A program made the translations under genes and the position numbers. 64,000 bases of DNA from Candidatus Latescibacterota bacterium. GTDB taxonomy: Bacteria > Latescibacterota > UBA2968. Of this stretch, positions 9,712-20,875 are shown piece by piece (within the stretch, counting starts at the first letter, position 1; each line of letters opens with the position of its first letter). Below the pieces are notes generated by a model that saw nothing but the letters and a program-made list of their open reading frames with translations, did no database searches and was not told where the DNA came from. Location: NCBI GenBank assembly GCA_022824945.1, contig JAJDYX010000001.1:36638-100637 (forward strand). The letters run 5' to 3'.

Positions 9712-10536
9712 TTACTTGCGCCTCTGAATGATCATTTGGTCTGATTTATTTTTCTTTTTTCGCGTTTTATATCCTTTTGTGGGTTGCCCCCAGGGGGTCA
9801 CCGGATGCCTGCCGCCTGTTGCCCGACCTTCTCCACCACCGTGTGGATGATCAATTGGGTTCATAGCAACACCACGCACTTTCGGACGTCTGCCCAACCA
9901 GCGAATCCGTCCCGCTTTTCCGATAACGACATTTTCATGCTCTAAATTGCCGACCTGCCCAATGGTCGCATAACACGATACAAGGACCAACCGACGCTCG
10001 CCAGAAGGCAGACGAAGAGTTGCAAAATTGCCCTCTTTCGCCATCACCTGAATTTCAGCACCTGCCGAGCGACCAATTTGTCCTCCTTTTCCTGGCTTGA
10101 GTTCAACATTGTGCACATTGCTACCCAGAGGAATATTCGCCAGAGGAAGTGCGTTGCCAGGGCGAATCTCTGCATCTGCGCCAGAGGTGACCTCATCGCC
10201 AACACTTAGACCAATTGGTGCCAGAATATAGCGTTTTTCACCATCGACATAATGTAAGAGTGCAATGCGTGCTGATCGATTTGGATCGTACTCAATGCTA
10301 TGCACAATTGCAGGCACACCGGCTTTATCGCGCTTGAAATCAATTCGGCGATACTGGCGCCGATGCCCGCCACCGCGACGACGGCTCGTGATACGCCCCC
10401 GATTATTGCGACCCCCAGATTTTTTGTTGGGTTCAACAAGTGATTTCTCAGGTGTATTTTTGGTAATCTCTTCAAAAGAAGAGACTGTCTTAAATCGCAA
10501 CGAAGGCGTTAATGGGCGAAACTTTTTGACGGGCAT
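9712..10536 (-). CDS. rplB: 50S ribosomal protein L2
   Basis: Core protein of the large subunit essential for subunit association and peptidyl transferase activity. 274 residues, normal length. The conserved C-terminal block with the functionally critical histidine, [17 protein letters not shown], is present at about 222-238, as is the N-terminal [17 protein letters not shown] segment. Between rplW and rpsS. Confidence 0.98.
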   Translation of the reverse strand: MPVKKFRPLTPSLRFKTVSSFEEITKNTPEKSLVEPNKKSGGRNNRGRITSRRRGGGHRRQYRRIDFKRDKAGVPAIVHSIEYDPNRSARIALLHYVDGEKRYILAPIGLSVGDEVTSGADAEIRPGNALPLANIPLGSNVHNVELKPGKGGQIGRSAGAEIQVMAKEGNFATLRLPSGERRLVLVSCYATIGQVGNLEHENVVIGKAGRIRWLGRRPKVRGVAMNPIDHPHGGGEGRATGGRHPVTPWGQPTKGYKTRKKKNKSDQMIIQRRK

Positions 10537-10541
10537 GAGAT

Positions 10542-10829
10542 TTATCCTTCAAAAAAGTCGATACTGTATCCATCAGCAAGGGTGACAACAGCCTTCTTCC
10601 AGTTGGAACGGCGTCCTTGAAACCGTCCAAGTCGCTTGATCTTACCGTGCACTGTGCTCGTATTAACCTTTACGACCTCGACCTCAAACATAGATTCAAC
10701 CGCACGCTGAATATCGACTTTGTTTGCACCGCGGAGAACTTCAAATACATATTTATTCTGACTTTCCTGCAAATTAGAAGCCCGCTCTGTAATAACGGGA
10801 CGCCGAATAATCTGCATAGAATTTTTCAC
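10542..10829 (-). CDS. rplW: 50S ribosomal protein L23
   Basis: Exit-tunnel protein and docking site for trigger factor and SRP. I place the start at the GTG 10829-10827, which overlaps the rplD TGA as GTGA and has a G-rich sequence a few bases upstream; it gives 95 residues beginning with [16 protein letters not shown] after the initiator, in line with family members. The internal ATG at 10817 would be too far from any ribosome site. Confidence 0.95.
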   Translation of the reverse strand: MKNSMQIIRRPVITERASNLQESQNKYVFEVLRGANKVDIQRAVESMFEVEVVKVNTSTVHGKIKRLGRFQGRRSNWKKAVVTLADGYSIDFFEG

Positions 10830-11458
10830 GAGGCCCCCCACAGAGCATGAATGCGAGAAATTGCACCGCATGTGAGAACCAGAACATCGGCATTGACCAC
10901 ATCATAAGTTGAAACTTGTGAAACGGGTAATACAGAAAGTCTGGGGATATTTCGACAGGATTTGACTGTATTTTCAGCAATACCATCTGTCAAGAGCAAT
11001 ATCTTTTGCCCCTGAATTTCAAGCATTTGTGTCATTTGTGCCATTCGCTTTGTCTTGGGCTCCTCAAGCTCAAAATCTTCCAGAACAGATATAGCTTTGC
11101 CGAGTGCTTTTTGCGAAAATGCCGAGCGGATGGCCAGCTTTCTGACTTTCTTGGGCACGCGTTCCCGAAAATATTTCGGCCTGGGACCATGTGCCACCCC
11201 ACCGCCGATCAAAATAGGCGACCCAGCAGTGCCCTTACGGGCACGACCAGTACCTTTTTGTCGGTACATCTTCCGTTTTGTCCGATTGACTTCTGAGCGG
11301 GTTTTGGTCGAGGCATTGCCTTGCCGCTGATTGGTCAAATACGCTTTAATGACATAATAGATCGCGTCAGCCGATGGTTCAATTCCAAAAACTGTTTCGG
11401 GTAGCTCCATCGAGCCAACTTCTTCACCTTCAAGATTGCAAACATCAACAGATGCCAT
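10826..11458 (-). CDS. rplD: 50S ribosomal protein L4
   Basis: Exit-tunnel protein; in some bacteria represses the S10 operon. 210 residues including the extended loop with the conserved KMYRQKGTGRARKGTAGSP and the next block GGGVAHGPRPKYF that reaches the tunnel. Ends by overlapping rplW. Located 17 bases after rplC. Confidence 0.97.
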   Translation of the reverse strand: MASVDVCNLEGEEVGSMELPETVFGIEPSADAIYYVIKAYLTNQRQGNASTKTRSEVNRTKRKMYRQKGTGRARKGTAGSPILIGGGVAHGPRPKYFRERVPKKVRKLAIRSAFSQKALGKAISVLEDFELEEPKTKRMAQMTQMLEIQGQKILLLTDGIAENTVKSCRNIPRLSVLPVSQVSTYDVVNADVLVLTCGAISRIHALWGAS

Positions 11459-11475
11459 AATCGCCTTACCTCAAA

Positions 11476-12099
11476 TCAGTTGCGTTTCTCAATAACAACC
11501 GTAGCTCCCTTACCGCCTGGCACGGCACCTTTTAAGAGGAGCAAATTTTGATTGGTATCTACACTCACGACCTTTAAACCCCGAACAGTTACCCGCTCGT
11601 CACCCATATGGCCTGCCATGCGCATACCCTTAAAAACCCGCGAAGGATTCGAGCTTTGACCTATTGAACCGGGGGCGCGATGCCGATCCGATTGTCCATG
11701 GGTTTTGGGGCCACCTCTGAATCCGTGACGCTTGACACCCCCCTGGAACCCACGACCTTTTGATCGGGCAGTAACATCGACTACCTCGCCTGCCTCAAAC
11801 ATGCTGACATTGAGTGTCTCGCCTATAGCATATTCGGAGACATCATCAACGCGAAATTCTGCAAGACCTCGATGGGGATTAACATCTGCCTTCTTGAAAA
11901 CCCCCTGATCTGCGCGGTTTAGCCGATTCGGCCGGATCTCATCGTACCCAACCCTCAATGCCATATACCCATCTGAATCCCAATTTTTGATCTGCACAAT
12001 GGGACACGGAACAACTTCGAGAACCGTTACAGGCACCAACATTTCTGCTTCATCAAATGCCTGGGTCATACCAATTTTTTTTCCAATCAATCCCAGCAC
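11476..12099 (-). CDS. rplC: 50S ribosomal protein L3
   Basis: Early-assembling large-subunit protein whose loop approaches the peptidyl transferase centre. 207 residues, GTG start at 12099-12097 following AAGGTG, beginning LGLIGKKIGMTQAFDEAE after the initiator. The central signature GRGFQGGVKRHGFRGGPKTH is intact, followed by SDRHRAPGSIG. Three bases separate it from rpsJ. Confidence 0.97.
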   Translation of the reverse strand: MLGLIGKKIGMTQAFDEAEMLVPVTVLEVVPCPIVQIKNWDSDGYMALRVGYDEIRPNRLNRADQGVFKKADVNPHRGLAEFRVDDVSEYAIGETLNVSMFEAGEVVDVTARSKGRGFQGGVKRHGFRGGPKTHGQSDRHRAPGSIGQSSNPSRVFKGMRMAGHMGDERVTVRGLKVVSVDTNQNLLLLKGAVPGGKGATVVIEKRN

Positions 12100-12101
12100 G
12101 G

Positions 12102-12410
12102 CTACACCTTGATTTCAATATCGATACCCGCAGGCAGATCCAGCTTCATCAGGGCATCTACCGTTTGGGGCGTTGAGTTGTGAATGTCGATAAGGCGCTT
12201 GTGTACGCGCATCTCAAACTGTTCACGAGATTTTTTATCGACATGTGGAGATCGCAATACCGTGTAGAGAGAGCGCCTCGTCGGCAGAGGAATGGGGCCT
12301 GAAATAAGTGCCCCAGTCCGTTTTGCTGTCCGAACGATTTCTTCAGCAGAGCGATCCAGCGCGTTGTGGTTGTATGCTTTTAGTCTAATTCTAATTTTTT
12401 GTGCAGGCAC
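12102..12410 (-). CDS. rpsJ: 30S ribosomal protein S10 (NusE)
   Basis: Small-subunit head protein that doubles as NusE, linking NusG to the ribosome and to antitermination complexes. 102 residues, GTG start at 12410-12408; motif [15 protein letters not shown] at the N-terminus and [20 protein letters not shown] in the centre. Only 20 bases downstream of tuf, so the S10 operon continues the str operon here rather than having its own long leader. Confidence 0.98.
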   Translation of the reverse strand: MPAQKIRIRLKAYNHNALDRSAEEIVRTAKRTGALISGPIPLPTRRSLYTVLRSPHVDKKSREQFEMRVHKRLIDIHNSTPQTVDALMKLDLPAGIDIEIKV

Positions 12411-12430
12411 GAGGCATCCCTTCGCAGTTC

Positions 12431-13624
12431 TTATTCAACAATTTCAGTAATCACACCCGAGCCAATGGTTCGACCACCTTCCCGCACGGCAAATCGCAGT
12501 TCGGTCTCCATAGCGATGGGCGTAAGCAGTTCTACAGACATGGTCACATTATCGCCAGGCATCACCATTTCTACGCCCTCGGGCAATTCTACTTTGCCTG
12601 TCACATCTGTTGTGCGAAAATAGAACTGAGGTTGATAGCCAGTAAAGAAAGGTTTACTCCGCCCACCCTCTTTGTCCGTCAGCACATAAACTTCGCCTTT
12701 AAACTTTTTATGAGGGGTCACTGAGCCTGGCTTGGCAACCACCATGCCGCGTTCAATCTCATCTTTGTCAACACCGCGAAGCAACAAACCGACATTGTCA
12801 CCAGCCCTGCCCTCATCGAGCAGTTTGCGGAACATTTCCACACCGGTAACCGTTGTTTTGCGACTCTCGCGAATACCCACAATTTCAACTTCCTCATTGA
12901 CATTGACTACACCGCGTTCAATACGCCCAGTGCCTACAGTACCACGACCAGTAATTGTAAAGACGTCCTCAACCGGCATCAAAAAGTCTTTGTCAATCTC
13001 ACGCACAGGCTCCGGAATATTTTCATCTACTGCTTCCATCAACTCCCAGATACAGGCACAATCTTCAGAATCGGGATCGTCAGACTCTAAAGCTTTGAGA
13101 GCAGATCCCTGAATCACTGGCACATCATCACCGGGAAAATCGTATTGATCCAACAACTCGCGGACTTCCAGATCGACCAGTTCGAGCAATTCTTCATCAT
13201 CGACCATATCGACTTTATTCATAAATACCACGATAGAAGGCACATTAACCTGGCGTGAAAGCAGAATATGTTCACGGGTCTGAATCATGGGACCATCTGC
13301 GGCACTAACGACCAGAATCGCGCCATCCATCTGTGCGGCACCCGTGATCATGTTCTTCACATAGTCAGCATGTCCGGGACAATCTACGTGGGCATAGTGC
13401 CGATTTTCCGTCTGATACTCCACATGAGCCGTATTAATGGTGATGCCACGCTCTTTTTCTTCGGGTGCTTTGTCAATGTCGTCAAAGGGCATAAAATCGG
13501 CAAGCCCCTTGGCTGCCAGCGTCTTGGTAATAGCGGCAGTCAGCGTGGTTTTGCCGTGATCGACATGCCCAATTGTGCCGATGTTGACATGGGGTTTATC
13601 TCGTTCAAATTTTTCCTTCGCCAT
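12431..13624 (-). CDS. tuf: Elongation factor Tu
   Basis: GTPase that delivers aminoacyl-tRNA to the ribosomal A site. 397 residues; G1 GHVDHGKTT (residues 19-27), G3 DCPGH, G4 NKVD and the GSALKAL G5 region are intact, followed by the two beta-barrel domains. The gene lies between fusA and rpsJ with AGGAGG close to the ATG. It is the only tuf copy in the window; the second copy often seen next to secE is absent. Confidence 0.98.
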   Translation of the reverse strand: MAKEKFERDKPHVNIGTIGHVDHGKTTLTAAITKTLAAKGLADFMPFDDIDKAPEEKERGITINTAHVEYQTENRHYAHVDCPGHADYVKNMITGAAQMDGAILVVSAADGPMIQTREHILLSRQVNVPSIVVFMNKVDMVDDEELLELVDLEVRELLDQYDFPGDDVPVIQGSALKALESDDPDSEDCACIWELMEAVDENIPEPVREIDKDFLMPVEDVFTITGRGTVGTGRIERGVVNVNEEVEIVGIRESRKTTVTGVEMFRKLLDEGRAGDNVGLLLRGVDKDEIERGMVVAKPGSVTPHKKFKGEVYVLTDKEGGRSKPFFTGYQPQFYFRTTDVTGKVELPEGVEMVMPGDNVTMSVELLTPIAMETELRFAVREGGRTIGSGVITEIVE

Positions 13625-13670
13625 ATTTTCCTCCTAAAAAGATCGAACGAAAGTAAAAAAACGCGTTCGC

Positions 13671-15764
13671 TTAAGTTGCAAATACATTGACTGAAGAGAG
13701 AATGTCTTCAGCGATGCTCTGCGGCATTTCCTCAAATTTGGAAAATTCCATTGAATAAATCGCGCGGCCCTGTGTAATAGACCGCAACTTTGTTGCATAA
13801 CCAAACATTTCACTCAGCGGCACAGTAGCCGAGATGACCTGTGCATCGGGGCGGTTGACAATGCCTACAATATGCCCTCGACGCGCATTCAAGTCACCCA
13901 TAACATCGCCCATATAATCTTCGGGCACAACGACTTCCACATCAAAAACAGGTTCCATAAGATAAGTTTTAGACCTTCTGGCAGCCTCTTGAAAAGCCAT
14001 TGAACCTGCAATCTTGAAGGCTATTTCAGAAGAATCAACATCGTGGTAGGAGCCGTCAAACAATTCGACTTTGACATCATCTATTGGATATCCCGCTAAG
14101 ACTCCACCCGTCATCGCTTCCTGAATTCCCGCACGTACGGCAGAAATATATTCAGACGGAATTGCACCACCTGTAATTTTGTTTTCAAAAATAAGTCCCG
14201 TACCGGGCTCACCGGGTTCCAGATTGATAACAACATGACCGTATTGACCACGACCACCACTTTGACGAACAAAGCGCCCGTGAATATTTTGAACAGCGTT
14301 GCGGATGGCCTCTTTGTAAGTGACCTGTGGTTTGCCAACATTGGCCTCAACTCTGAATTCGCGTTTGAGGCGATCCACAATGATCTCCAGGTGCAATTCA
14401 CCCATTCCCGAAATAATGGTCTGTCCGGTGTCGGGATCAACAGCTACGTGAAATGTCGGGTCTTCTTCTGCCAGCTTGCTCAATGCGACGCCCAGTTGAT
14501 CCTGATCAGCCTTGGTTTTTGGCTCAATTGCCACAGAAATTACGGGTTTGGCAAATTCCATTGCTTCCAATATCACAGGCTCTTTTTCATCGCACAGCGT
14601 CTCTCCTGTTGCCGTGTCTTTTAGCCCAACAACAGCTGCGATATCACCTACGGACACCGCATCAATCTCTTCCCGCTTATCTGCGTGCATTTGCAACATA
14701 CGTCCGATGCGCTCGCGTTTGCCTTTGTTGGCATTGAGAACATAAGAACCTTTATTTAACTGACCTGAATATACGCGGAAGTAAGTCAACCGCCCAACAT
14801 AAGGATCTGTCATCACCTTAAAAGCCAAAGCAGCAAAAGGTACTTCGTCAGAAACCGGACGAGAAACCCCAATGTCGAAATTTTTGAGATCGTGTCCCAC
14901 AATTTCAGGTACATCGTGAGGCGAGGGCAAATATGCGACAATAGCATCTAACAAGCGCTGCACGCCTTTATTCTTAAATGCCGACCCACAAAGCACAGGC
15001 ACAGCAGTACTGTTGATTACGGCCTGACGCAAAGCAGCTTTAATCTCTTCCTCGCTGATATCTTCACCTTCGAGAAATTTTTCCATCAAGGTGTCATCAA
15101 AATCGGAGACAGCTTCCAGCAATTGCTCGCGGCCTTCATAAGCGCGTTCTGCCAGATCGTTTGGAATACTATCTTCCGTAAACCTGGTGCCTAAAGAATC
15201 ATCCTCGTAGGTCACGAGTTTCATCTTGATCAAATCAATCAAGCCCGTAAACATCTCCCCAGCCCCCACAGGCAACTGAACGGGAACAAAATTGGCCCCC
15301 AATCTTTCACGCATCATTTCTACTACGCGGTCAAAATCGGCACCCGTGCGATCCATTTTGTTGACAAATGCAATCCGAGGGACGGAATATTTATCAGCCT
15401 GACGCCAGACTGTTTCCGATTGGGGCTCAACGCCTCCGACCGCGCAAAACAGCCCTACAGCACCATCTAAAACGCGCAACGACCGCTCGACTTCGGCAGT
15501 AAAATCAACATGTCCTGGCGTATCGATAATATTGATACGATGGTCATCCCAAAAACACGTTGTAGCCGCCGACGTAATAGTAATGCCACGCTCGCGCTCT
15601 TGAGCCATCCAGTCCATGGTGGCAGCACCATCGTGTACCTCACCCATCCTGCGCAAAATACCCGTATAATAGAGAATGCGCTCGGTTGTGGTGGTTTTGC
15701 CTGCGTCAATGTGCGCCATAATTCCGATATTTCGGGTGCGCTTCAGGTCGTATTTTCTTGCCAT
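13671..15764 (-). CDS. fusA: Elongation factor G
   Basis: Translocation GTPase. From the ATG at 15764 the product has 697 residues and starts [20 protein letters not shown] with G1 [13 protein letters not shown]3 DTPGH and G4 NKMD. Domain IV (residues about 480-600, with [13 protein letters not shown]) and domain V follow. A GTG three codons upstream (15773) immediately after the rpsG stop is an alternative start. Part of the rpsL-rpsG-fusA-tuf str cluster. Confidence 0.97.
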   Translation of the reverse strand: MARKYDLKRTRNIGIMAHIDAGKTTTTERILYYTGILRRMGEVHDGAATMDWMAQERERGITITSAATTCFWDDHRINIIDTPGHVDFTAEVERSLRVLDGAVGLFCAVGGVEPQSETVWRQADKYSVPRIAFVNKMDRTGADFDRVVEMMRERLGANFVPVQLPVGAGEMFTGLIDLIKMKLVTYEDDSLGTRFTEDSIPNDLAERAYEGREQLLEAVSDFDDTLMEKFLEGEDISEEEIKAALRQAVINSTAVPVLCGSAFKNKGVQRLLDAIVAYLPSPHDVPEIVGHDLKNFDIGVSRPVSDEVPFAALAFKVMTDPYVGRLTYFRVYSGQLNKGSYVLNANKGKRERIGRMLQMHADKREEIDAVSVGDIAAVVGLKDTATGETLCDEKEPVILEAMEFAKPVISVAIEPKTKADQDQLGVALSKLAEEDPTFHVAVDPDTGQTIISGMGELHLEIIVDRLKREFRVEANVGKPQVTYKEAIRNAVQNIHGRFVRQSGGRGQYGHVVINLEPGEPGTGLIFENKITGGAIPSEYISAVRAGIQEAMTGGVLAGYPIDDVKVELFDGSYHDVDSSEIAFKIAGSMAFQEAARRSKTYLMEPVFDVEVVVPEDYMGDVMGDLNARRGHIVGIVNRPDAQVISATVPLSEMFGYATKLRSITQGRAIYSMEFSKFEEMPQSIAEDILSSVNVFAT

Positions 15765-15773
15765 CTTATTCAC

Positions 15774-16241
15774 TTACCAGCGATAATGTGCAAATGCGCG
15801 ATTGGCTTCTGCCATGCGATGTGTTTCTTCACGCCGCTGCATTGCACGTCCTTGTCCGTTTGCTGCATCCATAAATTCACCGGCCAAACGCTGAGCCATC
15901 GTCTTTTCGCTTCGTTCTCTGGCAAATAAAATCAACCAGCGAATAGACAGCGCAAGACGTTCATCGGGACGGACTTCTTCAGGCACCTGGTAAGTCGCAC
16001 CACCGACGCGGCGCGATCTCACCTTGACAACCGGTTTGACATTGTCAAGTGCTTTTTCAAAAATTTCTAAACCGGAATTTCCACTTCGCACTTCAACCAG
16101 ATCAAGTGCCTCGTAAAAAATTCGTTCACCCACACTCTTTTTGCCCTTGCGAAACAAGCAGTTGACAAAACGCGTGACCAACAGACTGCTGTATTTGGGA
16201 TCTGGAGCCAAATGTCGTTTTTCCGCTCGCCGTTTTCGCAT
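15774..16241 (-). CDS. rpsG: 30S ribosomal protein S7
   Basis: Primary binder of the 16S 3' major domain, lining the E site; represses the str operon in E. coli. 155 residues from the ATG at 16241 ([19 protein letters not shown]), the family start; the 84 open codons upstream are not S7. C-terminal region [13 protein letters not shown] is typical. Located 85 bases after rpsL. Confidence 0.97.
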   Translation of the reverse strand: MRKRRAEKRHLAPDPKYSSLLVTRFVNCLFRKGKKSVGERIFYEALDLVEVRSGNSGLEIFEKALDNVKPVVKVRSRRVGGATYQVPEEVRPDERLALSIRWLILFARERSEKTMAQRLAGEFMDAANGQGRAMQRREETHRMAEANRAFAHYRW

Positions 16242-16326
16242 ATCGGGATATACCTTTTTTACAATAAGGGGGATACGCCACCAAAGTGGTATCCCCCATG
16301 TTTTATCGAATAATAGGCACTCGAGA

Positions 16327-16698
16327 TTAACCCGCTTTTTTTGTGCCGTATTTGGAACGACCCTGTTTGCGATCTTCCACGCCAGTTGTGTCGAGTACGC
16401 CCCGAAGAATGTGATACCGAACCGAAGGAAGGTCCTTGACGCGACCGCCCCGGATGAGTACCACAGAGTGCTCCATGAGATTGTGTCCTTCACCCGGAAT
16501 ATAGGCTGTTACTTCAAGACCATTCGTCAACCTGACACGCGCTACTTTGCGCAGAGCTGAATTGGGCTTTTTGGGTGTTGTGGTATAGACGCGTGTACAA
16601 ACACCACGTTTTTGAGGACAGGCTCTCAAAGCGGGTGCAGAAGAACGCTTGCGCTTGGCTTTGCGCCCCTTCCGGACCAGTTGATTAATTGTGGGCAA
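16327..16698 (-). CDS. rpsL: 30S ribosomal protein S12
   Basis: Decoding-centre protein controlling accuracy and target of streptomycin resistance mutations. 123 residues from the TTG at 16698-16696, five bases after AAGGAGG; no in-frame ATG gives a sensible start. Lysines 43/44 of [13 protein letters not shown] and the lysine of VKDLP are retained, as in sensitive organisms. The residue after that proline is Ser rather than the near-universal Gly (LPSVRYH). Transcribed from its own promoter overlapping the rpoC stop. Confidence 0.97.
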   Translation of the reverse strand: MPTINQLVRKGRKAKRKRSSAPALRACPQKRGVCTRVYTTTPKKPNSALRKVARVRLTNGLEVTAYIPGEGHNLMEHSVVLIRGGRVKDLPSVRYHILRGVLDTTGVEDRKQGRSKYGTKKAG

Positions 16699-16728
16699 CT
16701 CAACCTCCTTAATGTATGGGAGACTTGT

Positions 16729-16757
16729 AATATACCTGGTGTAATGATAGCTGTCAA
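16729..16757 (-). promoter_or_regulatory. Sigma-70-type promoter of the str/S10/spc/alpha genes
   Basis: Reading the minus strand, TTGACA (16757-16752) and TATATT (16734-16729) are separated by exactly 17 bases, giving a predicted start about 24 bases before the rpsL TTG. The -35 box contains the TGA stop codon of rpoC. Its near-consensus quality fits a strong promoter for the ribosomal genes downstream. Confidence 0.85.
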
Positions 16758-19700
16758 GCATTAATTGGAGGTAGGCCAATGCTCTCAGTACTCTCTTCTG
16801 CGAGGGCTTCAAAAACCTGCGATTCTTCCACCACATCTGTATCCAAATCGCGGTATTTCAAAGCACCTGTACCGGCGGGAATTAGGTGTCCGATGATCAC
16901 ATTTTCCTTTAATCCCAACAGCGTGTCAACTTTGCCCTGTACTGCTGCCTCAGTAAGTACGCGGGTAGTTTCCTGAAAAGACGCTGCAGAAATGAAACTC
17001 TCGGTCAAAAGAGAGGCTCGGGTAATCCCCAACAAGACGGGATTATTAGTTGCAGGATCGCCCCCTTCAGCGAGGACCTTCTCATTTTCCTCGAGGAAGC
17101 GGAATCGGTCAACGAGTTCGTCTTCGAGAAAATTGGTATCTCCAGGATCTGTCACCTGCACTTTCTGCAACATCTGCCGGACTATGGTTTCAATATGCTT
17201 GTCATTGATTTTCACACCCTGGAGCCGATAAACCTGTTGAATTTCGTCAAGGAGATATTCCTGAACTTTCCGATCTCCCAGAATAGCCAGAATATCGTGT
17301 GGATTTACCGACCCTTCAGAGAGACGATCACCAGCGGTCACGCGATCACCTTCTTGCACGCGCAGATGTCGTCCGTAGGGAATGGTGTATTTTTTTTCTT
17401 CGCCCTCATCAGCCGTGACCAGGACAACACGCGAGCCTCTCACCATACCACCAAAGCGCACCGAGCCATTGATTTCTGTTACTACAGAAGCCTCTTTGGG
17501 ACGACGCGCCTCAAAAAGCTCAGCCACGCGCGGCAAACCACCTGTAATATCTCGTGTTTTGCTGCGTTCTCGCGAAATTTTGGCCAGTGTATCGCCAGCT
17601 GCTACTCGATCGTCATCGCGCACCACCAGACGCGCTCCCAGGGGAATGATATAATGGCCCAGTTCTTCGCCGTCTTCATCAACAACCAGAATGTGCGGAG
17701 ATAAGGTGCGATCCCGATGCTCAATCACGACCAGTCCAGCAATGCTGGTGGTTTCATCGATCTCTTCGCGATATGTCATCCCTTCTACGAGATCCACAAA
17801 CTGAATCCTACCAGCTTTAGGCGATACAATCACATTATTATAAGGGTCCCATTCGTAGAGCGCCTGGTCCTCTTCCACCTCTTGTCCCTCCCGCACGCGC
17901 AACACAGCTCCATGAGGTACATGGTAGTGCCCTCCTCTGACACGCCCCTGATCATCCTGTACTTCGATCTCACCATTCCGACCGACCACAACCCACGAAT
18001 CTACATCGCGCTGGACAAACTCGAGATGCTTAAAGATGACTTTTCCAGCACGCTTTGCACCAATCTCGGCCTGTTCGGCAATGCGGTTGGTAGTACCCCC
18101 AATATGAAAAGTGCGCAATGTCAGTTGCGTTCCCGGTTCACCCACACTCTGGGCCGCGATAACACCTACAGCCTCTCCAATATCAACAGGTAGCCCGGTG
18201 GCGGGATTGCGACCATAACAGGCCATACAAACCCCTCGTCGAGTTTCACACGTCAATACGGACCGCACAAAGACGCCTTCAATACCTGCATCGGCAATTT
18301 TGTCAGCCAATTCGTCATCCAATAAAACGCCTGCGTCAACAATGCGGTCACCTGTAATGGGGTCTTCCACATCCTCTAGCACTGTGCGTCCTACAATGCG
18401 GTCAGACAGTGATTCAACAACTTCTTCTCCTTCTTTCAGAGCTTCCATCTCAATGCCCAATATCGTTCCGCAATCGGCTTCAGAAATAACCACATCTTGC
18501 GACACATCCACCATGCGACGCGTCAAGTATCCCGCTTCAGCGGTCTTCAAGGCCGTATCGGCCAGACCCTTGCGACTGCCGTGCGTCGAAATAAAATACT
18601 CAAGCACGGTCAGACCTTCTTTGAGCGACGAAATAATAGGTGTTTCAATAATTTCGCCAATCGCTCCCGTCAATTTCTTTTGCGGTTTATTCATCAGCCC
18701 GCGCATACCACCAAGTTGCTTGATCTGATCGTCGTTACCTCGTGCGCCCGAATCCTTCATAATCCAGATCGAATTAAAACCATCTTCGGCTTTTTCAAAT
18801 GCACCAATCATGGCCTGGGCAATATGATTAGTCGTATGCTGCCACACATCAATCACTTTGTTGTAGCGTTCGCCCTCAGTAATAGCCCCGATCGCGTGTT
18901 GTTCAATAATTTTTTCCACTTCGTCCATAGCACCGGTAATCAACTCTTCCTTTTCGGGAGGCACGACCACATCACTCACCGCAATCGAAATACCCGACCG
19001 CGTCGCATAATCGTATCCCAATTTCTTCAAGCCATCAAGGAAATCTGTCGTAATGCGGTTGCCATACCGACTGTGGACTTCAGAAGAAACTTTTCGGATA
19101 CCTTTGTCATCAATCAATTCATTGATAAAGGGCATCGTTTCGGGGATAATTTCATTAAAAATGACGCGCCCAACTGTCGTTATCAAAAGTTTGCCATCAA
19201 TGCGAACGCGCACGGCTTCGTGCAGGCCAATGCGTTCAAAATCATACGCCATGCGAGCTTCACTGGTACTGCTAAAAGTTTTGAGATCCTCTTCCTTACC
19301 GTGAACAATTTTTGTCAGATAATACAGACCCAATGCTATTTCCTGGGGTTTATCGACCACAACAGGAGACCCATCGGCGGGTTTGAGCAAATTATTTGAA
19401 GACAGCATCAATACCCGCGCTTCAATCTGGGCTTCGAAAGAAAGCGGCAGATGCACAGCCATCTGATCACCGTCAAAATCGGCATTAAACGCCGCACAGA
19501 CCAGAGGATGAATGCGAATGGCTTTGCCTTCTACGAGCACGGGTAAAAACGCCTGAATGCCCAGGCGATGCAACGTCGGGGCGCGATTGAGTAAAACGCA
19601 GTGATCCTGGATAATTTCTTCGAGGATATCCCATACTTCGACGCGCTCGCGTTCGACCAATTTTTTTGCACTTTTAACGGTTTGAACAAGCCCCTTTTCT

Positions 19701-20845
19701 TCTAGCCGCCGAATAATAAATGGCTTGAATAATTCCAGAGCCATATGTTTGGGTAAGCCGCATTGATAAAGCCTCAAATGAGGATCGACCACAATCACAG
19801 AACGGCCCGAATAATCGACTCGTTTACCCAAAAGATTCTGGCGGAACCGGCCCTGTTTACCCTTGAGCAGATCGGAAAGCGACTTGAGGGAACGGTTGCC
19901 ATCACCGCGAACAGCACGAGACCGACGGCCATTGTCAAACAGGGCATCTACGGCCTCTTGAAGCATGCGTTTTTCATTGCGTAAAATGACTTCGGGCGCT
20001 TTGATTTCAATCAGTTTTTTTAGCCGATTATTTCTATTGATCACACGGCGATATAAATCATTGAGATCCGAGGTTGCAAATCGCCCCCCCTCTAAGGGTA
20101 CAAGGGGACGCAAGTCGGGCGGGATGACGGGAATCACATCGAGAATCATCCAATCGGGCTGATTGTCCGATTGACGGAAAGCTTCAACAACCTTGAGGCG
20201 TTTGAGCGCCTCTTGTTTGCGCTGCACCGAAGTCTCGAAACGAGCTTGCGTTCGCAATTCAGCAGATAAATCCTCAATATCGATCGCAGACAGCAATTTT
20301 TTGATCGCACCAGCCCCCATATCCACATCAAACGAATACCCCTCGTCTTCGAGATCAATCACCTCGTCTTCTGTCAGCAAATCTTTGGATTTGAGATCGG
20401 GCGCGTCGCCAGGATCGAGCACCACATACGATTCGTAGTAAATAATCCGTTCGAGATTGCGAACGGAAAGATTGAGTAAATACCCCATGCGAGATGGCAG
20501 AGACTTAAAAAACCAGATATGTGTCACCGGAACCGCCAATTCGATATGCCCCAGCCGTTCTCGTCTGACTTTCGATTGAGTCACTTCTACCCCACACCGA
20601 TCACATACCACACCACGGTACCGAATGCGTTTATATTTACCGCAATGGCACTCCCAGTCTTTAACAGGCCCAAAAATGCATTCGCAAAATAAACCGTCGC
20701 GCTCGGGCTTAAAAGACCGATAATTGATGGTTTCCGGTTTGGTGACCTCGCCACGCGACCATCCGCGGATGGTATCTGGCGAAGCCAGTTGAATGCGAAT
20801 AGAATTAAAATCTAAGGGTTGATTGGCAAAATTGGTATCGGCCAC
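16754..20845 (-). CDS. rpoC: RNA polymerase beta' subunit
   Basis: Catalytic large subunit of RNA polymerase. 1363 residues. N-terminal zinc ribbon cysteines C66, C68, C81, C84; active-site metal motif NADFDGD at 454-460; second zinc site in the [16 protein letters not shown] region; trigger loop and C-terminal clamp segments follow. Length and order are standard without large lineage insertions at the usual places. Thirty bases downstream of rpoB; its stop lies inside the rpsL promoter. Confidence 0.98.
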   Translation of the reverse strand: MADTNFANQPLDFNSIRIQLASPDTIRGWSRGEVTKPETINYRSFKPERDGLFCECIFGPVKDWECHCGKYKRIRYRGVVCDRCGVEVTQSKVRRERLGHIELAVPVTHIWFFKSLPSRMGYLLNLSVRNLERIIYYESYVVLDPGDAPDLKSKDLLTEDEVIDLEDEGYSFDVDMGAGAIKKLLSAIDIEDLSAELRTQARFETSVQRKQEALKRLKVVEAFRQSDNQPDWMILDVIPVIPPDLRPLVPLEGGRFATSDLNDLYRRVINRNNRLKKLIEIKAPEVILRNEKRMLQEAVDALFDNGRRSRAVRGDGNRSLKSLSDLLKGKQGRFRQNLLGKRVDYSGRSVIVVDPHLRLYQCGLPKHMALELFKPFIIRRLEEKGLVQTVKSAKKLVERERVEVWDILEEIIQDHCVLLNRAPTLHRLGIQAFLPVLVEGKAIRIHPLVCAAFNADFDGDQMAVHLPLSFEAQIEARVLMLSSNNLLKPADGSPVVVDKPQEIALGLYYLTKIVHGKEEDLKTFSSTSEARMAYDFERIGLHEAVRVRIDGKLLITTVGRVIFNEIIPETMPFINELIDDKGIRKVSSEVHSRYGNRITTDFLDGLKKLGYDYATRSGISIAVSDVVVPPEKEELITGAMDEVEKIIEQHAIGAITEGERYNKVIDVWQHTTNHIAQAMIGAFEKAEDGFNSIWIMKDSGARGNDDQIKQLGGMRGLMNKPQKKLTGAIGEIIETPIISSLKEGLTVLEYFISTHGSRKGLADTALKTAEAGYLTRRMVDVSQDVVISEADCGTILGIEMEALKEGEEVVESLSDRIVGRTVLEDVEDPITGDRIVDAGVLLDDELADKIADAGIEGVFVRSVLTCETRRGVCMACYGRNPATGLPVDIGEAVGVIAAQSVGEPGTQLTLRTFHIGGTTNRIAEQAEIGAKRAGKVIFKHLEFVQRDVDSWVVVGRNGEIEVQDDQGRVRGGHYHVPHGAVLRVREGQEVEEDQALYEWDPYNNVIVSPKAGRIQFVDLVEGMTYREEIDETTSIAGLVVIEHRDRTLSPHILVVDEDGEELGHYIIPLGARLVVRDDDRVAAGDTLAKISRERSKTRDITGGLPRVAELFEARRPKEASVVTEINGSVRFGGMVRGSRVVLVTADEGEEKKYTIPYGRHLRVQEGDRVTAGDRLSEGSVNPHDILAILGDRKVQEYLLDEIQQVYRLQGVKINDKHIETIVRQMLQKVQVTDPGDTNFLEDELVDRFRFLEENEKVLAEGGDPATNNPVLLGITRASLLTESFISAASFQETTRVLTEAAVQGKVDTLLGLKENVIIGHLIPAGTGALKYRDLDTDVVEESQVFEALAEESTESIGLPPINA

Positions 20846-20875
20846 GAGAGAACCCCCTTTTCAAATCTTATGTCG

